Shown: positions 23,792 to 34,600 of the stretch, piece after piece | Numbering within the stretch: position 1 is the stretch's first letter | Layout of the letters: each line of letters begins with the position of its first letter | Source of the DNA: Archegozetes longisetosus | Taxonomy: Eukaryota; Arthropoda; Arachnida; Sarcoptiformes; Trhypochthoniidae | Assembly (NCBI GenBank): GCA_018873245.2 | Contig: JAEMBT020000007.1 | Location: 868,001-932,000, forward strand | Length of the DNA: 64,000 bases | Direction of reading: 5' to 3' | Translations under genes and position numbers: made by a program | Notes under the pieces: generated by a model | What the model saw: only the letters and a program-made list of their open reading frames with translations | The model's database searches: none | Told to the model about the DNA's origin: nothing

Positions 23792-24157
23792 ATATCTCAA
23801 CTCTTAAAACCTACCTAAGTATGTCCTAGTTATGCAATCTTCCAATTCTAGCTAAATGTGTTATTGACCTTATAAGATTTAGCCTATCATTGTAAAGCAT
23901 CTTCCAATTTAACCCGCCTATTGTTCCTTTAAAATGTTGTGTTTTGCCGAGTTTTTTGCTCTTTTCTCCTGTGTTGAAAATCCTGTGAAATTTTATAAAG
24001 TTCATATTGTGGTTTATTATTATGTTTAATAAAGCGGTTATATTTTAAGTTTTGTTGATTTCTTACACACTCCTATAAAAGATTCCAGATTTTACAATAT
24101 TTTTATTTACTCTAGAAGTCTCGCCCACTTCCTATGTCTTATTGTCCCTTCTCCTTT

Positions 24158-25314
24158 TCTCATTTATGAAGTAATTTAATTTAATATTTGAGTTTATTTT
24201 ATTTTCAAAAAAGTTCAGAAATAATTCTATTTCATAGAGCTCAAAAATTGCTATATAGAAGATGTTTTTTGATTCATCAATATCAAATCCATTATTTGAC
24301 AATTGAAGGAAGATTTCTCAACCCGCAGATATCTATAGAAAGTTTCTAATCAAATGATTATTTCTAAAAATTAATATGTAGACCCAGTTGTCGAAACTAA
24401 CAAGGAACACTTGGGAATTATCATATTCAAAAATTTTTCTAAAAATTCTCACAGAAACCTTATAAATAGTTGTAAAAAATTCTGTAAACATTTTTTGTTC
24501 AATACTCATACATTTACCCACATCTGGGTTACGTATCTATTTCAGTATTAGAGTATAAGGTATTAGAAAAATTCGTTCAATATCTCAACTTCAATACTTT
24601 CTTGAATAACTTTATTATTGTGATATTGTATGATATGAAATTAATATGTCTTAATACTTTGACTTCTATTAAGCATTTGACAGAGTACTATGCAAAATAT
24701 AATTGTGATCTAACTTTTATATACAAACAATTCCCGGTAGTTACTGTCCCTGAAATCAATTTAAATATTTGAATAAAATTTTCCATCAACTAAACATTTT
24801 AATTAGTTGCTCTAAACTTGACTTTTATAAATTTAATTATCTTTTTTGAATTAACTAAACTAACACTAATTTGAATGAGAATTTCAAAAATAGAGCTCAT
24901 TAAGGGTTAATTAAAGTTAGCTTTGACTCTCATTGAGGAATGTTGAATTGCACACTAATAAGCAGGGAAGATAATTTTCGTTACCTCGAAGTGGTCTCTT
25001 TGGTTGGTACTTCGGTACCAAAAAATCAGCAAATTGGATGCCATTCTCAATATCAAAAACAATAATTTTATGATAAAAAGCGATTTTAATCCTAAAGAGC
25101 AATTATTTTATTTCTTGATTGAGAAAATTTTACGTTTTAATAGAATTCTATTTTTAAAAATGTGATAAAGAACCAAAAAAGACAAACAAATTGTATTTTA
25201 GGAAACGAAAAGTTTTACAATCTAGAATTATACTGAACGAAAAAGTACTCTTCGACTTTTTCATCTTTGAATCGAAATCTATTTTATTTGAAAGCAATTT
25301 AATCTTCAGATGAG
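24158..25314. other. AT-rich stretch without a supported gene
   Basis: Only short open frames occur, on the minus strand around 24333-24521 and 24917-25102. They have neither family resemblance nor splice context. The UUCG-capped hairpin at 25004 lies here. Confidence 0.5.
25004..25021. repeat. Hairpin with UUCG tetraloop
   Basis: TTGGTAC-TTCG-GTACCAA: seven perfect pairs closed by TTCG, with C-G as closing pair, the most stable tetraloop class in RNA when transcribed from the plus strand. Its role is unknown. Confidence 0.5.
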
Positions 25315-25620
25315 GGCTATTGTAGCGCTATTGCGATTTATATTGCCAAACGCAAGCGGTATTCCGTCTGTAAACGTTTGGTTATAACAATCGGGAGCAC
25401 TTCTCGTGAGAGGAGCAAATGCCAAAAGGCGACTGGGATGAAAGTGTTTGGAGACACTTCTTATATGCAGTTTTTAGAGCTGCATACATTCAGTGTCAAC
25501 AAAGTTCAGTCCAGTTCAGATAGTGAATGTCGCTGCAATGAGTGAGTAGCAACTACAAGGAAAACTCACTACAACGAACACTAACTCTCTGCTCAACAAT
25601 ATATTGATGATCTCCATAAA
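25315..25620 (+). other. GC-richer structured island, possible ncRNA or LTR fragment
   Basis: About 300 bp stand out from AT-rich flanks and contain several separate perfect stems: CCAAACG/CGTTTGG (25346-25352 with 25375-25381), AAGTGT/ACACTT (25442-25447 with 25454-25459) and TATGCAG/CTGCATA (25464-25470 with 25480-25486). No frame is open throughout. TGTAGC near the start and CTCAACA near 25599 could be LTR ends, but the flanks do not duplicate. Confidence 0.35.
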
Positions 25621-25848
25621 TAAATTTCAGTAAAAATTTTATTTTCATTTTAAAAAATGTTTTTAAAAATGTGTTTTCAGTACTGTAACCTCTATTTTCG
25701 GTAATTTAGGTACTTTTCCTTAAAAAAAGTCAATTTTTGGGAAATTCGGTACTTTCGTAATAACATTATTTTGTGCATTTAAAACCATAAATCTCATTCA
25801 TAGAACTTGCCTGAAGTTTAGATTGCTTGACTAGAATTCAGTTAGTAT

Positions 25849-26412
25849 ATTGATGCGCGATAAGTAGTCGGATAGTTGATACTATTGAGTGATTTGAGGC
25901 TATCGATAGTAAATAATTGACTGAATCACTGAAACGATAGTATTGCGATAGTTTTCCAACCTATCGATAGTCTGATTAAAGAAATATAACAGCCGGATGT
26001 TCAAACCATCTGATTTAATTCAAAGTTATTTACCATGAACTCTATAAGATAGTGCAAAAGACATTTTTTCATTTTGCATACATCAGTTCCTTCAGGGAGA
26101 AACTTTTGTAAGGCAGGTAATACTATAACTTCTAAAAGCAACAGATTGGACCCTGAAAGTGTTGTAAAACTTGTCTTAAGAGTAATCTTTCGTTCGGCAA
26201 TTGGAACTCGTGAATAAAATTATCTGATTTACTACAATTATATATCCAATAAAAATAAAAAGTCTAATTTTGCAATTAATAAATTACGCCAACTATCGGA
26301 CTATATACTATCGAATGATTTTGCAAAGATTATCGATAAGGTCTACTGAATGAAAAGCTGAACATTTGATGGCACATTCGAATGAATTTTTTTTCACTAT
26401 CGCGCATCACTA
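25849..26412. mobile_element. TIR element rich in CGATA/CTATCG motifs
   Basis: The ends TTGATGCGCGATA and, reversed, TAGTGATGCGCGATAGTG form imperfect terminal repeats. Inside, CTATCGATAG-like motifs recur (about 25906, 25933, 25948, 25963, 26289, 26312, 26331). No coding content and no clean target duplication. A non-autonomous DNA transposon is the simplest reading. Confidence 0.5.
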
Positions 26413-28711
26413 AGGCAATTCCTTTCCTGGTAATAAGTTCGATCAACATATAAATTTCATAAATAGGATCATTCTTAATTATAGTTTAGATCATCAGAAT
26501 CTTTAGGCATCTTACTTAACATTGAACTCTATAGTGTTTTTAAGGTGCAGTCTCAAAAATTACCTAAATTATAAATAAAAGCATTCTCATTTATGTATAT
26601 TTATTTTTGGTTAAATATATTAGTAAGCACTTCAATGTTTCTCGATGAGAGCAAAAATTATTTACAATTAATCCTTAATTAAGCTCGATATTAATTTCGG
26701 ATTAACCAATATCATAATAAGAGTTATTTAGAGAATCTAATGAAATTGAGATAATGAACAACTTCTCTACTATCTTATAATCTAATTCTGAAAGGGACAA
26801 GTACCCCAGTTTGGGGGCAGTATATACGTATTGAGCAAAAAAAAATTTGCACCAATTTTCTTAATAGCCTATAGAGTTTCTATGAAAAATTTTTGAAAAT
26901 CTTTTAAATATCTATGTATAAACGTAAGAGAGGCACTTTCAACTTTTCAACTACATAAATTAAAGTAATAAAGATTCTTTAAATCATATATAATTAATTA
27001 GCTTGTATATTAAAGTCCTAATTATGGATTTAAAATGATTATATATCGAAGCGACTTACTCTCACTTTTATTTCTAAACATTGAAAGATCATTTGGGTTA
27101 AGCATAAATATGCAAGTTTCTCTATTGCATTTATACATAGATATGATGATTCCCCTTTGTTCCTTGTGAGTTTCATAAATATCAACAAAAATAATGATTG
27201 ACTCTGAATATATAAAACTAGCACTTTTACAAATTTGTTTAAAAATATTTATCTGAATTTTCATAATAATTGAATTTTAAGTATTCTTTTAAAAAGAGAT
27301 TATGGGCTTTGAATAATTCAAAATTAAAATCCCAATTGCTCGAATGGAACTATTCGGCCCAAAATATACGCTTACCCTACACTTCGGATCAAACTGGTTC
27401 AAACATTAATTTCTTTTTGTTCATGTCAATTGAAGATATAGAGATATAGTGTAATTCAAATATAAAAGATAAAATTTTTATTTATTCATTACATAGATAT
27501 TTTCAAAAAATCAAATAAGCTATAAACATCACTGTTCGCTTTACCAGGTGGTACGTTCCAGCTCATCTCTGGCTACAGTCTGCTGTACTGGAGTTCGTGA
27601 GGTTTATAGGGGCTTCAGATTTAACGTAAGCCTCAGACACAAAAAAGAGGTCATAACTGTAATCTTTTCAGCTAAACTACCTTGTTAAAGTTCTATTCTT
27701 CTAAACTGACTTCTACGAAACTGATTCCTACTTCGCTCTCAGAACAAAGATTCTCTTATAGGAATACATTATAAATTAAAACTTTGAAAACCAATGATAC
27801 TATGGCAAATGCTTAAAATATTTTATTTTCAGGATTTTAGATATAAATTTTAATTCTTTCTTGTGGGAGAAGATATGATTTTGATTTCAATGTTCTTGGA
27901 TGATTAGTGACTGAAATATTCACAATAGGACATTCTATTGATTTGATGACTTGTAATTCAGAATATCTGCAGTCCAGATCTGCCCTCCTCAATAATGATA
28001 AAACCTAATCTAAGCCAATCTGACTATGAAAAGGCTAAAATTATGCTGTTCAAAGTATACCATTATCCCACAATGTCTTAACGATATGTCTTAAGAAATT
28101 TGAATAATCTAAACATTTATGTGAATGAGTCTGGGCCCCAACGATTTACGCCACGTTGCCCGAAATAATGGCAAATGTGGTTGTCTAAATGTGCAGTTGA
28201 TCAGCTATGCTATATTTTATAATGTAGAATCAATGGAATACTCTAATCCAAACATCTCGAAAGCTATAAGATAGCAAAATCATTTCCCAAATTTTTCGGC
28301 TTCTCGAGAAGTTCTACATAACCACTTATTAATTTTTTTTCGAAATCCTTGAATCTCAGTCAAAATCCAATGTTGCACGCTTTTCGTATCTGGAGATATT
28401 CTTTTCAGATTTTCGATCCCATTAAACAAAATGCTCCTCATAGTCCATATAGTATTAATAAAAATTCCACCATCTAAGATCGGTTCAATTCTAAAGAATT
28501 GCAAGAAATCAAGTTCAAAATGATTGCCACTCATAAAGTTGAAAAACGTGTATCTTATTTTCAAAATATGAGACACTTGACACATGCTCATTTATGTTTA
28601 ATATGAAACTAGCGTCACATGTTCAGTATTGTTGAAAATTTGGATGTACGATATTTCTTACTGAGTGACAACATATTTTTGATTCAATCTAAATGCTAAA
28701 CTCAATTTAAG
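26413..28711. other. Non-coding stretch before the cysteine-rich exon
   Basis: No family-matching exon was found. A GC-richer patch at 27545-27625 is bounded by a CAG-like acceptor and GTAAGC and is open in two frames, but nothing in it is recognisable. If the exon at 28712 belongs to a plus-strand gene, its earlier exons should lie here or further upstream. Confidence 0.45.
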
Positions 28712-28953
28712 GTAACTCATATGGATTTGCGTCTGGTACTGTTTGCAAGGATAGAGTCTTTACAAGGATAAGATTCAACGCTAATTATGACTGTGATGCC
28801 TGTTATTCGAAACGTGGAGTTACTACAGTCGACTCAGTAAAAGCCTATTTCGAAATAGTAGGCGGAGCATGTGATTCAAAATGTTACGGGAGTGTTAAGG
28901 CAGACTATTCTCCTGGACTGAGAGCATTATTTCGCAGAAATTTGGATAGCTAA
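28712..28953 (+). CDS. Orphan cysteine-rich terminal exon, no ATG of its own
   Basis: An 80-codon frame runs from an AG acceptor at 28710-28711 to a TAA at 28951. The in-frame triplet just before it is a stop, so translation must enter by splicing in phase 1. It reads G-N-S-Y-G-F-A-S-G-T-V-C-K-D and then N-Y-D-C-D-A-C-Y-S-K-R-G. It continues K-A-Y-F-E-I-V-G-G-A-C-D-S-K-C-Y-G-S-V and ends R-R-N-L-D-S. Five Cys, balanced residue content and clearly higher GC than its flanks suggest real coding. A secreted or extracellular protein is plausible. No upstream exon was identified and I do not recognise the family. Confidence 0.45.
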
Positions 28954-31672
28954 TTCTCATAAATGATTAAAAATTTGAAATATTCAATGTCTTTTTAAAA
29001 TCAAAGCATTCAATTTCAATTTACGAACAAAAATTAAGTTTATTGGGTCAATTTTTGGTGCAATAACGTGTTATCCAAACCTATAGCATCTCATTTCTAT
29101 TTTATTTTTAAAAATTAATAACTTAAATGATTCATCAATTTGAATCAGCGTGTTATTAATATATCTGTAGTTCTTGTTGTTGCTAAACTGAATCTAACTC
29201 AATTAAGTATATGCGAGGCTAGTTTTACGCACTACGCAAATATTGGTGATTTTAAGCACTAGTATAACTTTTTAAAAATTTTATAATGTGTATAAATATA
29301 TTGCAGTATTATTCAACGAATGCGAGTTTGTAATTTTGGGTCTATTGAGATAAATCTTCTGAATTTGATTACTTTCAGCTTTTTGCTTGATTAAGCTAAC
29401 TTATGTTCAATAAACTGATAATTTCTTCTTTTACAAGGAAATTAAAATATTTTTCAATTGCGAAAAAATCATTATTTATCGTGAAACAAAATATAATTAT
29501 CAACTTTATCAATTGCTGTTTATTTTAGAGTTCGTATTTTTAATAATCTTATTATGAGCTTCAATCAACAATGAATTATTATACTTCTAGATCTATTAAA
29601 CTGATATTAATCTATGTGTTCTAACTAATCTTCTTGAATCAATATTTATATTCCTTTTCACTTAGGCAATTATCGTCAAATTCACAAAAGTATTTCTGCC
29701 TTTTAGACATTTTAAATTAATATCTTAGATGTAATTAAAACTTGAATAAAATCACTCAATGGAAATCTTATTTTTTTAGAAAAGTTAAAAATTCTTGTAA
29801 ACAAATTTTGATGTTCCAAAAGCTGAAGCCTTGGCTTCTCTAATGCACACGATCACAAACTTAATGGGAACATTGAATATCATAATCTCTAAAATTATAG
29901 TAGATCGCCACCGATTTCAAGCATTATCTTAATTGTTGTATTGACGCATTTGATTCATAAGGAGCTGGTCTAGTTAATTATTTTAAATTTTTAAAGGCAG
30001 GATTGAAACTTTAGATGCCTCATTCCATATAATCATAAGATTTTTCAGAGTTATGTGAAATGTGTTTGAGAAGATTTTATCGATAAAATTTGTTTAGGAA
30101 CTGATTTACCAGTTAGCTGTTGATAAGCATTTATTTATTTTGAATACATAGTGATAGAATTCAAATTTGTATTACCGCAAAATTATTCCTTCAGTTTCCC
30201 GGAGCATGAATGAAACTATTCTACGAAAAAAATGAATCCACACTCTTCCTTAGTTTGTACAGCGTATGAATAATTATAAATGGGAATTGGAATAGATCAC
30301 AATTATTATGAATAAATTCTATAAAATAGTCATTTATCACAGTTAGTATATAGGCTAAATTGACTTCTTTCTATAGTAATTACATCAAATAACATTTTTG
30401 AGATGAAAATCTTTAAATAAGTTCAAACAAAAATTGTCTCTGAAAAAAGTTCAATTGACAACTTTCTTCAGCAAACTTTTGTCATTGACATAGAGTGAAT
30501 GAAATAGATTTCTCTGTGTCAATACTTATTATTTGCATGCAGCTATGTACTTTATATTCACTTACACTTAAGGCAATTATAGTAAAGTATAACAGTGGTT
30601 GTCAGTTGAGAGAGTTGTAACTCTTCAAACTCGAACTGGGACACTCGATCGAAACTCAAGGGTCTCAATGGGATGTCGACTCGGAATTTGAATAATTCGG
30701 TATCAATAATATAATAATTCAGAGGTTTTGCCTTGGATATTGAGTGCAAAATAATAGATAACTATATAGAATACTGTACGATAGTTGATTATTTCAAGGT
30801 TTGCAAACATTGAAAGATTGAAATAAATGCACTTTTCTATAACTAAGTTTCGCTCAAGTCACAAATAAGCCAAAATTGAAAAGTTTGAAAAAATTATTTT
30901 TTATATATCCTAAAGCCTGCTTTATTATAATAGCCTTCTATACTGAGTCAATTTTGAGATAATTCTATTATATCCAATCATTTATACAATTTGTTAATCA
31001 AAATTTATACTTTCGAGAATTTGATGAGAGTCTCGACCCTCGTAACGATCGCTACCATTTAGTGAAGAACTATCACAAGTGACGTGTGAATAACTTGAAG
31101 TGAACTTTTTCTCACACTGTAAAGCAATGCTAGACTAGCTCTCATAGAGAATAAAGTAACTCGAAACGCCTGCCAAAACCATGACGTCGAGCATTGCGAC
31201 AACATTAATGTGGTGGAGTTTAAAGTTTGACGTGAAAAATCCAGTAACATAGAGTTACTAGAACTGCATGTAATACTACCTGTTGAATAAAATAGACATC
31301 TTTGTCATATGTGTTATTTCCTATAACAGCTAATCAAAAAATAATTATTGCAGTTGAAAACTCGTGCAACACCAAATCATTATTTGACTTAACAAATCCA
31401 TTTGTATTATGTATTACATATCCATTAAATTATCGACTCTCAGTATTTATTTAACTAAATAGTATTTTATGTGTTTATGTGACAAAAATTGTTACTTCAC
31501 GTAAAATGTGATTTTTCTATGAAGACTGTAAACACATGTCAAATCTAATCTATTAATACGATGTGCTAAATGGTTATGTAGAATAAGTTTCAATACTAAA
31601 AGTTGTGTCAAGTTCTAGGTCTATCTTTTCGTCTACTGTTGTTTTATATTTCATATTAAACTGATGTTCAAA
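28954..31672. other. Spacer with transposon debris, no gene seen
   Basis: Contains a relic at 29641-29770. A GC-richer block at 31030-31260 has a minus-strand frame of 63 codons, without recognisable domains. The rest is AT-rich with stops in all frames. Confidence 0.5.
29641..29770 (-). repeat. Second copy of the 12.3-12.9 kb transposon relic
   Basis: Matches 12786-12920 through TTCACAAAAGTATTTCTGCC (or AAAAATATTTCTGCC), TTAATATCTTAGAT and GAATAAAATCACTCAATGGA-type blocks. On the minus strand an ATG starts M-S-K-R-Q-K-Y-F-C-E-F-D-D-N before a stop after E-K-E-Y-K-Y, suggesting this end is the start of the transposon gene. Confidence 0.65.
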
Positions 31673-34600
31673 ATGGATGGACGTCACAGCAATACTATTA
31701 GTAAAACAATAGTTCAAAACATCAACAATAAAATGATTGCCAATAATATAAGCAACCAAAGTATTATCATTAGTCAGATAAGTAACGGTAAGTGTGTTGA
31801 AAATTTTCTTACATTTCAAAATAATGTTTAACATTAAAATCGCAATTTTTTTCTCTGTAAGCAGTGAGTCAGGTAACAAAAATTTGATGAGGCATTAATC
31901 AAAATTCACTTTTAATCAATTATGAAAGTCGATCACCCCGATACAAGTGATTGTAACACCACTTTTAGTTGAATAAATTTCAACTTTAGTAAATTAGTTA
32001 CAATGAGACAGTGTTTGTCCTAATTGTAACGACTTTAACAAGAAAACTTTTGTCAATTTATATTAACATTTGCAAACATAATTACAGTTGGATTTCCCCT
32101 AAGAAACTGCAAATTTTCCTCAGCTATAATAAATTATTAGTTATATAATGAAAGATTAATTTCTATGAACCTGTACAATGCATTTCTAAAAATGAATTAT
32201 CAAACTAAAGATTAACACCTAAGCACTAGTACTTTAAGTATTTGAAAGAATTTTCTACAGACAAAAGCTCGAGCTAAGTGTCAATGAATTTGTTCCATAG
32301 TTTTATGGTTGTTCATTAGTTGTAATCACATTAAATAACTAGTAACAAGATATGAAACAATAAAGAGTCTATAAAATTAGTTGATAAAATTTGGTTCATA
32401 TTGATCATTCAGATAAGGCAACAACTTTTAATACTATTCTGTAGAAATCATTTTCTATTCAAATTAAGCCCAACTCAGATGGCGTTCACTCCAACATAAA
32501 ATAACTTTAAAACTAAGCACAGTTTGAAAGAAATAATTATACAGTATTGACAGAAGTTTTATTTTTTAAATTTACTCTTCGAGAATAATCTAAAATAAGA
32601 AATTGACAGCTAGTGAAAAGTTGTGCCAAAAGTGCATTGAAGGCGTTATTGAAGTAATCAATGATTTCACATATGCTTTATATGCGAACTTGAAAATATT
32701 TTTTTTAAATAAATTGCATCAAAAGTTAAAGGAAATAAAACGTGGGGTTTATTACAAAAATATGGAAAAGAATTGAGTAAAACATGTTTCAATTTTGCCT
32801 TCAATGTCTTATTTGATCGTAGCTGCCCACAAGTCATATGAACTTGAATTAAGATGCATTTTATAACTTATATAAATGAGAAACTTCATTAACAAGAATC
32901 CAGATATAGCTAATCGTAAGAAAAATTGATGTGGTTTACAGAATTGCATGCATTCAAGGCATTAGATATTTATTTATCTAAACATTTTCTCCGTCAATAA
33001 ACATTCTTCATTAAGAGCTGAAGATTGTGTACATGATAAGCGAATTAAGTTATTTTTAAATTCGTTGTCAAATCTATCTATAGATTGGATATTTGGTCTG
33101 TTCTTCATGAGCAAAATAATTGAAATTTTTTGGGATATTCTACTGAAAAATTTCTATCTTGTTAGTAAGTAACTTCTGGGACCTGAAAAAAAGATCTCTG
33201 GAAATGAATGGCATTGAAATAATCTGATTATTTATTTATTCTTTGATATGAAGACATATTCCGTATTTGAGTCATGTTCATTATTATTGAGTGTAGCAAT
33301 TATTTATTATTCTAAATACCCATTAATATAAATTTGTATATTTATATTGTTATTGTTATGGATAATTGAATGCAATAGATGTCTACACGAAACATTTGAT
33401 TAGTGTATTGCAAGTCATCATAGCATTCTACAGTTTGCACGAGTCTAGTAGTAAATGAGTTGATAACAGAGGCGTATTGTTTCATAGGAAGTAATTAATG
33501 ACTGTAAGTAAACAATCATAAATTTTGGCCTCATTCTAGCATTTGGAAAATGCTCTGTTAATAGTGAGACTTTGACCGTAATATTTCTTTTTATTTATCT
33601 ATAATTAACTGGACAAGTTTATTTGAAAAGAATCAAGTTATAACGGTTTGCGAGAACAAGCGTTTAATTAGAGGAGCGCATTTCACACCATCACCCGCCC
33701 GTGTGCATTTCAAAATTGTATCCCTTTCATACCCACGCTAAGTTTTGACCAAATTTGACTGTTATCTAAGATGAAAGCTAAATTGCCAATAAATTGAACT
33801 ATTATTCCAAAGTGAACACATATTGCAAATATTTAGAGGCAAGTATATCTTCAAACAAAATCTGATACATGTTAGAACGAATATACAGAGAGGCAACTGT
33901 CAAACAGCTATTCCATTGATCCACAACTATATTCGCCTTCATTAGAATTAGCGTATTTTGAAGTTAAATTTTGCAAGAAAACAATTTATTAAGAGTAAAT
34001 TGATAGAGTTACTATTACACTGTGATATTGATATGTAAAACTAGAACGTGTTTTAAGTGTCAATTTTAAAGATTATCATGTTTAATAATAGCAGATTAAA
34101 TAATTAAGTGTAACTTAATTGTAATACAGAAGAATGTATTCTCAACAAAAAAATTCAAATTGACGAATGTTTAAATGAAGATTAAGGAGAATTCACTTCT
34201 GAAATGGAAAATGTTTCAAACTTATAATAGTTTATTGACCATACTTTAATGGTGGATTTTTTGTGGATCACCTGTAACTTTTGACTGGAGGTGCCAGGCC
34301 CAAACAATTTGAAAGATGCGCACCTCCAAGCTTAAGTCAGGCATAGCTAATACTAAAGTGATTTTTCCACAGACCATCTTACAATTAGAAGTTAACAATC
34401 AATATTGTATTAAGTGAATCTAAACACCAAACTTATTATTACTATTAGAAGGTGACTAATGGCTCAAAATAATTATAACTTTTGACTAGTTAATTTATAT
34501 TAATTTGGAGAGTATTCCTTATTTTTTGGTCATTTTTGCGACTAAAAACTTTGTAAAAATTTTTACTTCAAGCATGACATTGTTGTGAAAAAGTTCTAAT

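Larger units (their letters stand above)
20079..24157 (+). mobile_element. MITE of about 0.6 kb split by two later insertions
   Basis: The outer inverted repeats are about 70 bp: AAAGGAGAAGGGACAATAAG at 20079 and its reverse complement ending at 24157, continuing through AGTGGGCGAGACTTCTAGAG and TAAATAAAAATATTG. Removing the transposon at 20140-23068 and the LTR at 23264-23791 leaves about 614 bp. Its interior is a diverged copy of the middle of the palindrome arms. That gives three copies of this sequence in the window and lets the empty insertion sites be read directly. Confidence 0.8.

Noticed and set aside
25321..25599. Solo LTR with TGTAGC...CAACA ends
   Set aside because: Flanking bases show no 4-6-bp duplication and there is no empty-site comparison, unlike the LTR at 23264.
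27545..27625. Exon-like GC-richer patch bounded by CAG and GTAAGC
   Set aside because: Open in two frames, but neither gives the phase needed by the exon at 28712 together with a recognisable sequence.
28280..28591. Minus-strand 103-codon ORF with aromatic-rich sequence
   Set aside because: No recognisable domain, no polyadenylation or splice context, and AT-rich flanks. Possible, but not supportable.
31574..31879. Minus-strand 101-codon ORF
   Set aside because: It overlaps the proposed FGD first exon on the other strand and has no family resemblance.
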